From Rhodococcus sp. P-2 (GTDB taxonomy: Bacteria > Actinomycetota > Actinomycetes > Mycobacteriales > Mycobacteriaceae): a stretch of DNA of 64,000 nt. Position numbers and translations under genes: made by a program. Below, piece by piece: positions 1 through 7,664 of the stretch; the stretch's first letter is position 1, and every line of letters starts with the position of its first letter. The stretch spans positions 2,356,001-2,420,000 of the forward strand of contig NZ_CP066779.1 in NCBI RefSeq assembly GCF_016598535.1, given 5' to 3'. A model generated the notes under the pieces. It saw only the letters and a list, made by a program, of their open reading frames with translations, had not been told where the DNA came from and made no database searches.

Positions 1-226
1 CACACTCGCTGTCGGGTAGATCGATCGTCTCGAAGACCGCATCGACGACGCCGTCGAGAATCGCATCTTTGTTGGGCACGTGGTGGTAGAGCGACATTGC
101 TTCGATGCCCAATTCCTGAGCCACTCGTCGCATCGTGACGGCCTCGACACCGCCTGCGTCGGCAACGCGGATTGCACCCTCGATCACGCGAGTTCTGTTC
201 AGCGACTGTCGCGGTTGCCGTGCCAC
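1..226 (-). CDS. TetR family transcriptional regulator, N-terminal part (cut by window edge)
   Basis: Only the first 75 codons are inside the window; the rest lies beyond the left edge. The visible part is the DNA-binding domain of a TetR-type repressor, with the helix-turn-helix near residues 31-50 (MRRVAQELGIEAMSLYHHV) followed by NKDAILDGVVDAV. The GTG start is supported by GGAGGGAG ending 5 bases upstream. The gene points away from a DUF385 gene at 336, and three identical-spaced palindromes lie between the two, so it probably represses itself and that neighbour (inference). The ligand-binding domain is not visible, so the effector cannot be guessed. Confidence 0.85.
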   Translation of the reverse strand, partial: MARQPRQSLNRTRVIEGAIRVADAGGVEAVTMRRVAQELGIEAMSLYHHVPNKDAILDGVVDAVFETIDLPDSEC

Positions 227-261
227 TCAGACTCCCTCCGAGGAACGAATACGTTGACAAC

Positions 262-313
262 CTTACAGATGTAAGTCACCCTTACAGGTGTAAGTCAGCC
301 TTACGCTCGTAAG
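262..313. promoter_or_regulatory. Three 14-bp palindromes at 19-bp spacing, probable TetR operator array
   Basis: CTTACAGATGTAAG (262-275), CTTACAGGTGTAAG (281-294) and CTTACGCTCGTAAG (300-313) share the form CTTAC-N4-GTAAG, with centres exactly 19 bp apart. They fill the space between a divergent TetR gene (start 226) and a DUF385 gene (start 336). A TTGACA -35-like box sits at 254-259. Symmetric repeats between a TetR gene and its divergent neighbour are the usual operator layout, so repressor binding is the simplest reading; this is inferred. Confidence 0.7.
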
Positions 314-335
314 GCGCTCGCGAAAGGAGATCACG

Positions 336-710
336 ATGCCGTTGCCGAGATGGTGGGGACACGTCAACAAGCGAGTGTTCAACCCGCGAGCGATCTCGAG
401 CGGGAAGTGGCCGGTACTGACACACGTCGGACGCACATCCGGGACGACCTATCAGACGCCTCTCGACGCCTATCCGGTCGACGGCGGCTACGTCTTCATC
501 CTGGTGTACGGATCAGGCTCGGACTGGGTGCAGAACGTCTTGAAAGCGGGGAGCGCTCGACTGTCGGTCGACGAGACGGAGGTGAGCCTCGGCGCCCCGC
601 GCCTCGCCGCGAAAGACGAAGCATTTCAAGCACTTTCCTCAGACGTGTCCCAACCCCCGAGGATGCTCCGCATCACCGAGCATCTCCGGATGGATCTGAT
701 CACGGCTTGA
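336..710 (+). CDS. DUF385 / deazaflavin (F420)-dependent nitroreductase-like protein
   Basis: A 124-residue protein of the Ddn-like split-barrel family (nitroreductase family deazaflavin-dependent oxidoreductase), which in actinobacteria uses reduced F420 for small-molecule reductions. Family hallmarks seen are the N-terminal basic WWGHVNKRVFNP segment, VLTHVGRTSG at about residues 28-37 and the TPLDAYPVDGGYVF strand pair. It is slightly shorter than the usual 140-150 residues, missing some of the C-terminal strand. GAAAGGAGATC precedes the ATG at good spacing. The triple palindrome just upstream suggests control by the divergent TetR protein. Substrate unknown. Confidence 0.8.
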   Translation: MPLPRWWGHVNKRVFNPRAISSGKWPVLTHVGRTSGTTYQTPLDAYPVDGGYVFILVYGSGSDWVQNVLKAGSARLSVDETEVSLGAPRLAAKDEAFQALSSDVSQPPRMLRITEHLRMDLITA

Positions 711-719
711 ACCTGCTCG

Positions 720-1271
720 TCACGCGAGGACCTCGCGCACGGCGGACCTGACTTCGTCCATGCTGCAACCGGATTCGATCAGTTCTGTACCCGTATGCAC
801 GAGCGAGTTGATCAACTTCGCGGTGAGCTTGGGGTCCGACACACCGCGGAGACGGAGTGCCTCGACCAGTGGAAGCACAAGACTGTCGTGCATTTCCATG
901 ATCCGCGAATCTCGAAACGTTTGCGGGGTCAGCGTCGCCAGCGCTCCGACTATCGCATGCTCCCCGTCGGCAACCAATTGCAAATTTGCTTCGACGTACG
1001 CCCATACCGGATCGTCGGCGCCTGCCATCGCCTCGACGATCTTGTCGTTCCAGCGCGGGAACATGTCTTCGACGACAGCGCTGAGGAGATCCTCTCGGGA
1101 CCGGAAATAGTGGTAGGCACTCGACCTGGCGAGCCCGGCCTTCGCTGCAACCTCACCGAGCCCCGGCGGCCGGTCCGGGGTCTCGGACAGAAGAGCGTGT
1201 GCAGCGTCGAGGAGAGAACGGCGCTGAGCAGCGCGATGCTCGGCCACAGTGGGGGCATCGATCCTCGGCAC
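720..1271 (-). CDS. TetR/AcrR family transcriptional regulator
   Basis: A 183-residue TetR regulator. The N-terminal helix-turn-helix is clear: QRRSLLDAAHALLSE, then GLGEVAAKAGLARSSAYHYF near residues 38-57. The C-terminal half is a divergent helical ligand domain. GTG start, with GGAGGAGA 4 bases upstream. It lies 27 bases after the ABC ATPase gene on the same strand and is probably the last gene of a permease-ATPase-regulator operon, a common self-regulated export arrangement. The likely operator is the 15-bp inverted repeat upstream of the permease. Confidence 0.88.
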   Translation of the reverse strand: MPRIDAPTVAEHRAAQRRSLLDAAHALLSETPDRPPGLGEVAAKAGLARSSAYHYFRSREDLLSAVVEDMFPRWNDKIVEAMAGADDPVWAYVEANLQLVADGEHAIVGALATLTPQTFRDSRIMEMHDSLVLPLVEALRLRGVSDPKLTAKLINSLVHTGTELIESGCSMDEVRSAVREVLA

Positions 1272-1298
1272 CGAATCTCCTCCAGTCCTCTTGCGGGC

Positions 1299-1985
1299 TT
1301 ACTCGCTCTGACGCAATCGACCGTCAACCATTTCGAGGATGCGGTCGCAGTGCCCGAGCACGTCGTGATCGTGGGTCACCATGATCGTAGCGACGCCTGC
1401 TTCATGAGTTTCGCGCGAGAGCAGTTCAACCACTTCGTGGCTGCGCTTGCGGTCGAGAGCAGCCGTCGGCTCGTCGACGAGCAGGAGCGAGGGGTTACTC
1501 ATCAGTGCCCGAGCGATACCCACACGTTGACGTTCGCCTCCGGAGAGCTGCCCGGGCCGGCGATCGGCACGGTGACTCATACCGACCGAGTCGAGCAGTT
1601 CATCGGCGGCGCGTCCGGGCCGCCCCGTAATCTTGGCAACCAGCCGAAGCTGATCACGCGCCGTCAACGCCGGAATAAGGTTTCCGGATTGAAAGACGAA
1701 TCCGATCTTGTCTCGCCGGAGTTCGGCCAGGGCACGGGCCGGCATGGCCGTGACGTCGGCGCCGTCTATGACGACCGACCCACTCGAGGTACGCGCGAGG
1801 CCGCCTGCGACAGCGAGCAAGCTCGACTTGCCAGCGCCCGACGGCCCGACGATCGCGACGAGTTCCCCGCGCCGGACGTCGAGATTCACGTCGTCGAGGG
1901 CGAGCACGGTGGAGTCACCGTCACCGAAACGAAGACAGACCGCGGCCAATGTCAATCCGGTAGTGGTCTTTTCGACTGTGGTCAT
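1299..1985 (-). CDS. ABC transporter ATP-binding protein (MacB/LolD type)
   Basis: A 228-residue nucleotide-binding subunit that energises the adjacent FtsX-type permease. Walker A is GPSGAGKSS (about residues 47-55), the Q-loop is FVFQSGNL, the signature is LSGGERQRVGIARAL, Walker B is LLLVDEPTAALD and the switch His is MVTHDHD. Spacing and order match the LolD/MacB/FtsE class. The ATG overlaps the permease stop codon by 4 bases (ATGA), so the two are translationally coupled. Such pairs in Gram-positive bacteria usually export peptides, lipids or drugs; the cargo here is not visible from sequence. Confidence 0.93.
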   Translation of the reverse strand: MTTVEKTTTGLTLAAVCLRFGDGDSTVLALDDVNLDVRRGELVAIVGPSGAGKSSLLAVAGGLARTSSGSVVIDGADVTAMPARALAELRRDKIGFVFQSGNLIPALTARDQLRLVAKITGRPGRAADELLDSVGMSHRADRRPGQLSGGERQRVGIARALMSNPSLLLVDEPTAALDRKRSHEVVELLSRETHEAGVATIMVTHDHDVLGHCDRILEMVDGRLRQSE

Positions 1986-3112
1986 CGGTTTTCTCCCAAC
2001 GCGGTGAGCGGGTTGACACGGGTGATGCGGACGATGGCAACGGCTGCGCCCATCAGCCCGAGTACCGCCAAGAGCGCCGCGCCGTTGACGATCGGACCGG
2101 ACTCGAGAGCGAACGGCATTCCTCCACCTTCGAGTCCCGAGCCGAGACCCAACCCGAGTAGGACGCCAACACCGATGGAGCCGAGCAGCACCACCAATGC
2201 CTGCGCCAATCCGTCGCGGAGCAGGAAACCGGTGGAAGCACCCATCGCACGCAACACTGCGAGTTCACGACCGCGCTGAACAGTCCAGATACTGAAGAAT
2301 GCGCCGACAACCAGCGCGGAGATCGCGTACAGAAACGCCTTGATCATCGACATCGTCATCATTTCCGCGGAGAAACCCGGCGACGAGTCGAAAGAGTCCT
2401 CGAGCGTCTTGGCAGACGTTCCCGCCGCCGCATCTCCCGATGCGAGGTCCGGCAACGCATCGCCCTTGCCTCGGATTGCCACAACACTTGCCTCGGAATA
2501 CGCACTGGCGTTGACAGTTTCGCCGATCTTGGCGCCGGCGTGTACCTCCTGCCAGGTATGCAAGGGCAGGTAGGCGACGTCGACGTGTCCGAAAGTGCGT
2601 TTGTCTTCGGTGAATCCGACCACTGTCAGCTCGGTGCCGAGTCGGTCGAGTATCACGGTGTCACCGATCGAGACACCGTCGTCACGGAAGGTGGAGCTGA
2701 CGATGATGTCGGTGTCAGCGAGCAAAGCCCTCCCCTCGGCAGGGACGGGTTCGAGGAACGAGCCCGGTTCGATGCCGAAAAGAGTGAGATCGACGGGAGT
2801 GCCACTGCGAGTTTTCGCATTGACGATCATGTTTCCGAACAGTTCGGCGTCTTGGACATCCGGTTGCGCGCGCCATGCCTGCGCCTGCTCTTCGGTGACG
2901 ACCGACCGTGAAAACGCAGAGTCCGCCTTCGTGTCCGGAGCGAAGGCGAATGCCTGGATCGGTGTCCGCTGCAACGCGGAGACACCATCGTTGACCAGGC
3001 CGGACGAGAGCCCGGACAGGATCACCATCAGGATCGCGATGAGGGCAACCACGGCACCCATCAAGAGGAATCGATTTCGCGCAAACCACAGTTCACGCAG
3101 GGCGAGGAACAT
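1982..3112 (-). CDS. ABC transporter permease, FtsX/MacB family
   Basis: A 376-residue permease with one N-terminal membrane helix (about residues 16-40), a large extracytoplasmic domain, and three C-terminal helices ending in VNPLTALGENR. This is the single-copy FtsX/MacB topology, so it probably acts as a homodimer with the downstream ATPase. I place the start at ATG 3112 because GGAG lies 8 bases upstream of it; a GTG 33 bases further up at 3145 is in frame but has no ribosome-binding site. The stop overlaps the ATPase start. A strong inverted repeat 45-81 bases upstream is the likely control site. Confidence 0.9.
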   Translation of the reverse strand: MFLALRELWFARNRFLLMGAVVALIAILMVILSGLSSGLVNDGVSALQRTPIQAFAFAPDTKADSAFSRSVVTEEQAQAWRAQPDVQDAELFGNMIVNAKTRSGTPVDLTLFGIEPGSFLEPVPAEGRALLADTDIIVSSTFRDDGVSIGDTVILDRLGTELTVVGFTEDKRTFGHVDVAYLPLHTWQEVHAGAKIGETVNASAYSEASVVAIRGKGDALPDLASGDAAAGTSAKTLEDSFDSSPGFSAEMMTMSMIKAFLYAISALVVGAFFSIWTVQRGRELAVLRAMGASTGFLLRDGLAQALVVLLGSIGVGVLLGLGLGSGLEGGGMPFALESGPIVNGAALLAVLGLMGAAVAIVRITRVNPLTALGENR

Positions 3113-3156
3113 TCGGGAAGCTCCAAAGTCGTCGATGCGAGTCACGCCGACTTTTA

Positions 3157-3193
3157 TCGACGCCTTGTCGAAATCATATCGACAAGGCGTCGA
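3157..3193. promoter_or_regulatory. 15-bp inverted repeat upstream of the ABC permease operon
   Basis: TCGACGCCTTGTCGA (3157-3171) and TCGACAAGGCGTCGA (3179-3193) are perfect inverted repeats around a 7-base centre. The site sits 45-81 bases upstream of the permease ATG at 3112, inside the probable promoter. The operon ends with a TetR gene, so this is the best candidate for its autoregulatory operator. A terminator is less likely because the site precedes a gene and has no T-run. Confidence 0.6.
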
Positions 3194-3254
3194 AAAGCTA
3201 TGTGAGGTACATAACTACGACTTGTAGTAGGCAACCGAAGCAGTGAGTGCCGAA

Positions 3255-4205
3255 TCAACCCACAATGCCCACTGGTCGATCTCCCACAATCGAGATTCGG
3301 TCCATCACACGTCTCGCCGGGAAGTAGTCGCTGGCTGCATAGTGCTGGCACGTTCGGTTGTCCCAGAAGGCAACGGTATTCGGCTCCCACTTGAGACGGA
3401 CCTGAAACTCCGGACGGTTGACGTGCCGGTAGAGCATCGTGAGAAGCTCGTTCGACTCCTCTTCGGATACCCCCAAGATTTTCTGCGTGAAGGTCATGTT
3501 GACGAACAACACCCGCCTGCCGCTTTCAGGAATGACCCGCACCACGGGGTGCTGCACAGCAGGAAACTCAGGCCGCAGCATCTCGACGGCATCGGCCGGC
3601 ATCGACCTCCCGAAAGAATTGATCCAATCATGTTCAGCAACAAGAGGATCGATTCGCCTCTTGACGTCTTCCGGAAGCAGATCGTAGGCAGCAGCGGTGT
3701 CAGCCCACAATGTGTCACCACCCACCTCTGGCACCTCGACTGCACGAAGCACAGCAGCAAACGATGGAAACTCGTGCCACGTCACGTCGTTGTGCCAGTT
3801 GTTCTCGACGCCGCCGACCATCCCATCCTTGGCCAGCGTCGTGACATCGACGTCCGTCTGCCCGGGCTGCGTGTACTTGAAGAACGGATGCTGTTCCAGA
3901 TCGCCCCAACGCTCGGCAAATGCTCGATGTTCCGCTCGGTCGAGGTCCTGATCCCGAAAGAAGAGGACTTTCCATTCGAGGAGAGCTCGGCGGAGCTCCG
4001 CAATCACGGCATCGGACAGGCCCCCGCCGAGTCGAATACCGGAGATTTCCGCTCCGATCGTCGGCGCGACCGCCTTGACTGCAAAGTGTTCGTACGGCGC
4101 CGGAACTACCGACTCGGGATTCCGGCGAGCAACGAGTGGACCGTAGGCAGCAAGCGGATCGGTGGGAATCGGAAAGATTGTTGCCGCAGGAATAAGGGTA
4201 GCCAT
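3255..4205 (-). CDS. TauD/TfdA family Fe(II)/2-oxoglutarate-dependent dioxygenase
   Basis: A 316-residue non-haem iron oxygenase of the TauD family, which couples 2-oxoglutarate decarboxylation to hydroxylation of a substrate such as a sulfonate, sulfate ester or aryloxy acid. The iron site is visible as HND in NNWHNDVTWHEFPS, with the distal His in RTCQHYAASDYFP and the 2-oxoglutarate Arg in RRVMDRISI near the C-terminus. The length matches TauD enzymes (about 280-310) plus an N-terminal extension. It is divergent from a MerR regulator. An inverted repeat TTAAGG/CCTTAA lies just upstream. Exact substrate unknown; no sulfonate ABC transporter is adjacent. Confidence 0.9.
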   Translation of the reverse strand: MATLIPAATIFPIPTDPLAAYGPLVARRNPESVVPAPYEHFAVKAVAPTIGAEISGIRLGGGLSDAVIAELRRALLEWKVLFFRDQDLDRAEHRAFAERWGDLEQHPFFKYTQPGQTDVDVTTLAKDGMVGGVENNWHNDVTWHEFPSFAAVLRAVEVPEVGGDTLWADTAAAYDLLPEDVKRRIDPLVAEHDWINSFGRSMPADAVEMLRPEFPAVQHPVVRVIPESGRRVLFVNMTFTQKILGVSEEESNELLTMLYRHVNRPEFQVRLKWEPNTVAFWDNRTCQHYAASDYFPARRVMDRISIVGDRPVGIVG

Positions 4206-4250
4206 CAGGGCACTTCCTCGGAATCGACAATGTCGTAACGGACGGTACCC

Positions 4251-4274
4251 ACGTTAAGGTTTCATCCTTAATGT
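4251..4274. promoter_or_regulatory. Inverted repeat upstream of the TauD-type dioxygenase
   Basis: ACGTTAAGG (4251-4259), a 6-base centre, and CCTTAATGT (4266-4274) match as an inverted repeat at 8 of 9 positions. The site is 46-69 bases upstream of the dioxygenase ATG. It is AT-rich compared with its surroundings, as expected for an operator or promoter element. The cognate regulator is not known. Confidence 0.45.
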
Positions 4275-4302
4275 GTCAACGGTCACGTTCCCCGGTCGAA
4301 CC

Positions 4303-4334
4303 TTGACCCTGACGCCGCGTCAGGGTTGGAGAAT
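4303..4334 (+). promoter_or_regulatory. MerR-type promoter with 21-base palindrome
   Basis: TTGACC (4303-4308) is a -35 box. ACCCTGACGC and GCGTCAGGGT (4306-4326) form a perfect palindrome with one central base, and GAGAAT (4329-4334) is a -10-like box after a 20-base spacer. A long spacer of 19-20 bp holding a palindrome is the classic MerR-family promoter design, in which the regulator untwists the DNA. The MerR gene starts 46 bases downstream, so autoregulation is likely. Confidence 0.7.
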
Positions 4335-4379
4335 GGTTTCCACAGACGGAATCCGATTCGATCACGGGAGGGCAAGGCG

Positions 4380-5147
4380 ATGATGACCATCGGCGAGCTG
4401 GCCAAATTGGCCGGCACCACCGTCAGATCCGTGCGCTACTACCACTCGAACGGCCTTCTCGAAGAACCACAACGCCAACCGAACGGCTACCGCATGTACC
4501 GCGCGGTGGACCTGGCACGACTGAGCCGCATCCGCCGCCTGCGCGATCTGGGGATTCCTGTCGCCAAGATCGCCGAGCTCCTCGACGGCGACGCTCACGA
4601 CACCCGGTCCGCACTCGATGCCCTCGACAAGGACTTGGCAACAAAGGCCGAACAGATCGCTGTTCAGCGTGCTCACATCGAGTCGCTACGCCGAAACGCC
4701 GACCCTGAACTACCCGATGCATTTTCGGAAGTGCTCGCACAGTATGTCGTTGCCGGTGCGCCGACAGCGTGGATCGACAACGAGCGCGAACTTCTGATCC
4801 TCGCACTCACGGTCTCCGGGGGTGATCCCGAGGTCTGCGATTCACTCCTGTCCGCACATCGCCGGGTATTGGCTGAGCCGAACCGCGAGCAGGCCATCGA
4901 ACTGATAGCTCGCATGTATGCCCTCGCCGACGCACCGGCGGACGCGGATACAATTGCGGCCCTAGCCATTCAGTTCTGCGACTTCACCGAGAGCGTGCTA
5001 CCCGAACAGGCTGCACCGGAGAACGCTTCCCCAACTCGACTGGTAGCGGTACTGCGCGAACACCAAGCGGATCGACGAACCGTCACCCAGGAAAGATTCG
5101 CCAAGGCCGTGGCTGCGGAGTTCTCCGCCCGCCAATCCCGACCCTGA
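4380..5147 (+). CDS. MerR family transcriptional regulator
   Basis: A 255-residue MerR protein. The N-terminal winged helix is clear: MTIGELAKLAGTTVRSVRYY, then GLLEEPQRQPNGYRMY and the RLRDLGIPVAKIAELLDG wing, ending in a coiled-coil dimerisation helix to about residue 100. The remaining 150 residues form a helical effector region I do not recognise; there is no Cys cluster, so metal sensing is unlikely. Start chosen at ATG 4380 because GGGAGGG lies 7 bases upstream; a TTG at 4326 is in frame but lies in the operator palindrome. It may also control the divergent dioxygenase or the downstream peptidase. Confidence 0.9.
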   Translation: MMTIGELAKLAGTTVRSVRYYHSNGLLEEPQRQPNGYRMYRAVDLARLSRIRRLRDLGIPVAKIAELLDGDAHDTRSALDALDKDLATKAEQIAVQRAHIESLRRNADPELPDAFSEVLAQYVVAGAPTAWIDNERELLILALTVSGGDPEVCDSLLSAHRRVLAEPNREQAIELIARMYALADAPADADTIAALAIQFCDFTESVLPEQAAPENASPTRLVAVLREHQADRRTVTQERFAKAVAAEFSARQSRP

Positions 5148-5224
5148 ACCCCGACACCGAATCCCCACATCAGAAGTGGGGCGATCAATGCTGCCCGAAG
5201 AGGGCTCGACGCAAGGACACGACA

Positions 5225-6781
5225 ATGACTGGATCCATCATGCCCAGATCACGCATGCCTCGACCACGAAAATGGCTGGCTTCCACCGTCGCTGCGGCCG
5301 CACTCGCTGTGCCCGCATTGGCGGCGTGCTCGGAACCTTCTGCCCCGCAGACAGCTCCACAACCCGATCTCAGCGCGTTCTACGATCAGACTGTCGAATG
5401 GGGGCCGTGCGCCGCCGATACCGCGACATCCACGGCAAGTGACTGCGCCATGGTCACAGTACCTTTGGACTATTCCGCCGCTGACGGCAAGACGATCGAA
5501 GTGGCGATCTCGCGGGTTGCCTCCACCGACCCCGCGCAGCGACGCGGGATCCTGCTCACCAACCCCGGCGGCCCGGGCGGCCGAGGTCTGGGCTTGCCCG
5601 AGATTCTGAATGCGGGCATGACACCGGAAGTCGCAGCGGCATACGACGTCATCGGTATGGACACCCGAGGACTCGGCAAGAGCACGCCGATCGACTGCGG
5701 CGTCGAGCAGATGACATGGATGCGTTCACCCGGTACCACGGATGAGGGGTGGAACGAGAGTGTTGCGCTCGCACGCGAGGCCGCCGACAAATGCTGGGAC
5801 AAGTACCCGGACTATCTGCCGCACATCAATACTCAGAACATCGCCCGCGATCTCGACGTGATTCGCGGTGCTCTCGACCAGGAAAAAGCGTCGTACTTCG
5901 GGTGGTCGTACGGCACATATCTGGGTGCAACCTATGCTCAAATGTTCCCCGACCGGATCGACCGTGTAGTTCTCGACAGTGCACCGGACCCGAAGAAATA
6001 CGGATACGAAATGTTCCAGGACATGGGCCCGGCCAACGAGAAGGCTATCGACGGTTTCTCGCGGTGGGCAGCAGAACACAACTCCACCTATGCACTCGGA
6101 TCGACGCCCGCCGAGGTTCGAGCCCTCATCGAGAAGCTGATCTCGGACGCTGCCACCACTCCGATTCGTATCGGTGACTACGTCGTAGACGATCACGTCC
6201 TTCCATTCCTGATGTACGTCAACGGAACCGGCGACACCGAGACAGAGAGCGAGGCATTCGCTCAGGTATTGGTTCAGTTGCGCGATCTCGCCGCCGGCAA
6301 GACCGTCGAGAACATCCATCCCCAGCTGACGGGACTGATGCAGGCGTGGTTCCAGACCGAGTTGGGAACCGGCCCTGACTATGCCGGAACAATCGCCATT
6401 GTCTGCGGAGACGTGTCGATGCCGAGCGATCCCCAGTGGTACCGCGACAAGTTGGAGGAGCACCGCACTGATCAGCCGATCTTTGCCGGCACTCACAACA
6501 CGATCATGCCGTGTGCATTCTGGCGCAGTGAGGCCCCGACGCGGATCGACATCGACAACAACGTTCCGACATTGCAGATTCAGGCAACCGGTGACACCCG
6601 CACGACGTACGACGAAGGACTCGGCATGCATGAAGCGATGAAAGGCTCACGGCTCGTGACAGTTCCAGGCCGTACTCATGCGGTGTTCCCCGGTTACGCG
6701 AATACTTGCGCAAACGCCGCCGTCAACTCGTACCTGCTCGACGGCACACTGCCGGAAGAGGACGTGGTGTGCGAGTCGTGA
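5225..6781 (+). CDS. Secreted alpha/beta-hydrolase, tripeptidyl aminopeptidase (TAP) family lipoprotein
   Basis: A 518-residue exported hydrolase. The N-terminus is a basic signal peptide ending in the lipobox LAAC with Cys35, so it is probably a lipoprotein anchored outside the membrane. The nucleophile elbow is GWSYGT (Ser228), the oxyanion region is TNPGGPGG near residue 112, and the C-terminal TAP-like domain carries the likely catalytic His in PGRTHAVFPG. Relatives are Streptomyces tripeptidyl aminopeptidases and mycobacterial exported hydrolases that cleave peptides or esters. It follows the MerR gene by 77 bases on the same strand. An inverted repeat 40 bases after the stop may end the transcript. 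Confidence 0.88.
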   Translation: MTGSIMPRSRMPRPRKWLASTVAAAALAVPALAACSEPSAPQTAPQPDLSAFYDQTVEWGPCAADTATSTASDCAMVTVPLDYSAADGKTIEVAISRVASTDPAQRRGILLTNPGGPGGRGLGLPEILNAGMTPEVAAAYDVIGMDTRGLGKSTPIDCGVEQMTWMRSPGTTDEGWNESVALAREAADKCWDKYPDYLPHINTQNIARDLDVIRGALDQEKASYFGWSYGTYLGATYAQMFPDRIDRVVLDSAPDPKKYGYEMFQDMGPANEKAIDGFSRWAAEHNSTYALGSTPAEVRALIEKLISDAATTPIRIGDYVVDDHVLPFLMYVNGTGDTETESEAFAQVLVQLRDLAAGKTVENIHPQLTGLMQAWFQTELGTGPDYAGTIAIVCGDVSMPSDPQWYRDKLEEHRTDQPIFAGTHNTIMPCAFWRSEAPTRIDIDNNVPTLQIQATGDTRTTYDEGLGMHEAMKGSRLVTVPGRTHAVFPGYANTCANAAVNSYLLDGTLPEEDVVCES

Positions 6782-6820
6782 CGGTATCCGGTGATCCCGT
6801 CGCCGGAAGACCTGCGTGAT

Positions 6821-6856
6821 CTGATGCGCGATTGCCCCTCGACAATCGCGCATCAG
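6821..6856. promoter_or_regulatory. 14-bp inverted repeat between peptidase and IclR genes
   Basis: CTGATGCGCGATTG (6821-6834) and CAATCGCGCATCAG (6843-6856) are perfect inverted repeats around 8 bases. The site is 40 bases after the peptidase stop and 18 bases before the IclR GTG. It has no T-run. It could terminate the upstream transcript, but its inner half-sites CGATTG/CAATCG recur in a palindrome upstream of the MFS gene at 17362-17380, so an IclR operator is also plausible. Confidence 0.5.
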
Positions 6857-6873
6857 GCAGACAGAATAGTTCG

Positions 6874-7659
6874 GTGAGTCCCATTCATCGGGCCGACGGC
6901 GAGATTTCGGCAATTGGTCGTTCCACCGAGATCCTGAAGACTTTTCGTGACAGCTCAGGCGTTCTCAGCGCAGCAGCGCTGGTTCGCCGAACAGGCATGG
7001 CGAAAACAACGGTGTACCGAATGGTCGACGATCTCGTCCGAGTCGGGTTGCTCGAACGGCAAGGAACCAACTACCGCCTCGGCCTGCTCTTGTTCGAGAT
7101 CGGTGAATCCGTTCCACGGCAGCGAAACCTCCGCGAAGCAGCGCGCCGACACCTCTCGGCACTGCGTGAAGCAACCGGACACAATGTGGGCCTCGCGGTG
7201 TTGGACGGTTTCGACGTGGTTTACCTGGATGTCTTCCGCGGAGACGACGGACCACGCCTTCCGCAACAGATCGGCGGTCGATGGCCTGCACACGCAAGTT
7301 GTTCCGGCAAAGCAGTATTGGCCTTCACAGACTCTTCGGACTTCGCGATGCCCACTCTACTCGAAGCACACACCGAGAACACCATCACCGATCCCGAACT
7401 CTTCCGCCGAGAGCTGGACCGTGTTCGCAAGCGTGGTGTCGCCTTCGACCGCCAGGAAGCATTTCCCCGGATCGTCGGCGCCGCAGCACCAATATTCGGC
7501 CCCGACGAAGACGTCCTCGGCGCTATCTCCATTTCCGGCATGGCCGGCCGAATCAATCTGACCCGTATCGACGCGGCGGTGCGGACGACGGCAATCGCCA
7601 TCTCACGCGATCTCTCGAGCGCCCAGTCCGTCGTCCGCCCTGTCCTACAACGACGTTGA
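6874..7659 (+). CDS. IclR family transcriptional regulator of the adjacent catabolic cluster
   Basis: A 261-residue IclR regulator. The winged-helix N-terminus reads IGRSTEILKTFRDS, then AALVRRTGMAKTTVYRMVDD near residues 32-51, and the C-terminal GAF-like effector domain includes HASCSGKAVLAF and ISGMAGRINLTR. GTG 6874 is preferred: a CAGAAT -10-like box ends 6 bases before it, consistent with a leaderless transcript, while the upstream TTG at 6832 lies within an inverted repeat. The gene converges on the minus-strand cluster 7665-17258, with 5 bases between stop codons. IclR proteins usually sense the pathway substrate, so it probably controls that cluster. Confidence 0.9.
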   Translation: MSPIHRADGEISAIGRSTEILKTFRDSSGVLSAAALVRRTGMAKTTVYRMVDDLVRVGLLERQGTNYRLGLLLFEIGESVPRQRNLREAARRHLSALREATGHNVGLAVLDGFDVVYLDVFRGDDGPRLPQQIGGRWPAHASCSGKAVLAFTDSSDFAMPTLLEAHTENTITDPELFRRELDRVRKRGVAFDRQEAFPRIVGAAAPIFGPDEDVLGAISISGMAGRINLTRIDAAVRTTAIAISRDLSSAQSVVRPVLQRR

Positions 7660-7664
7660 CGCCG

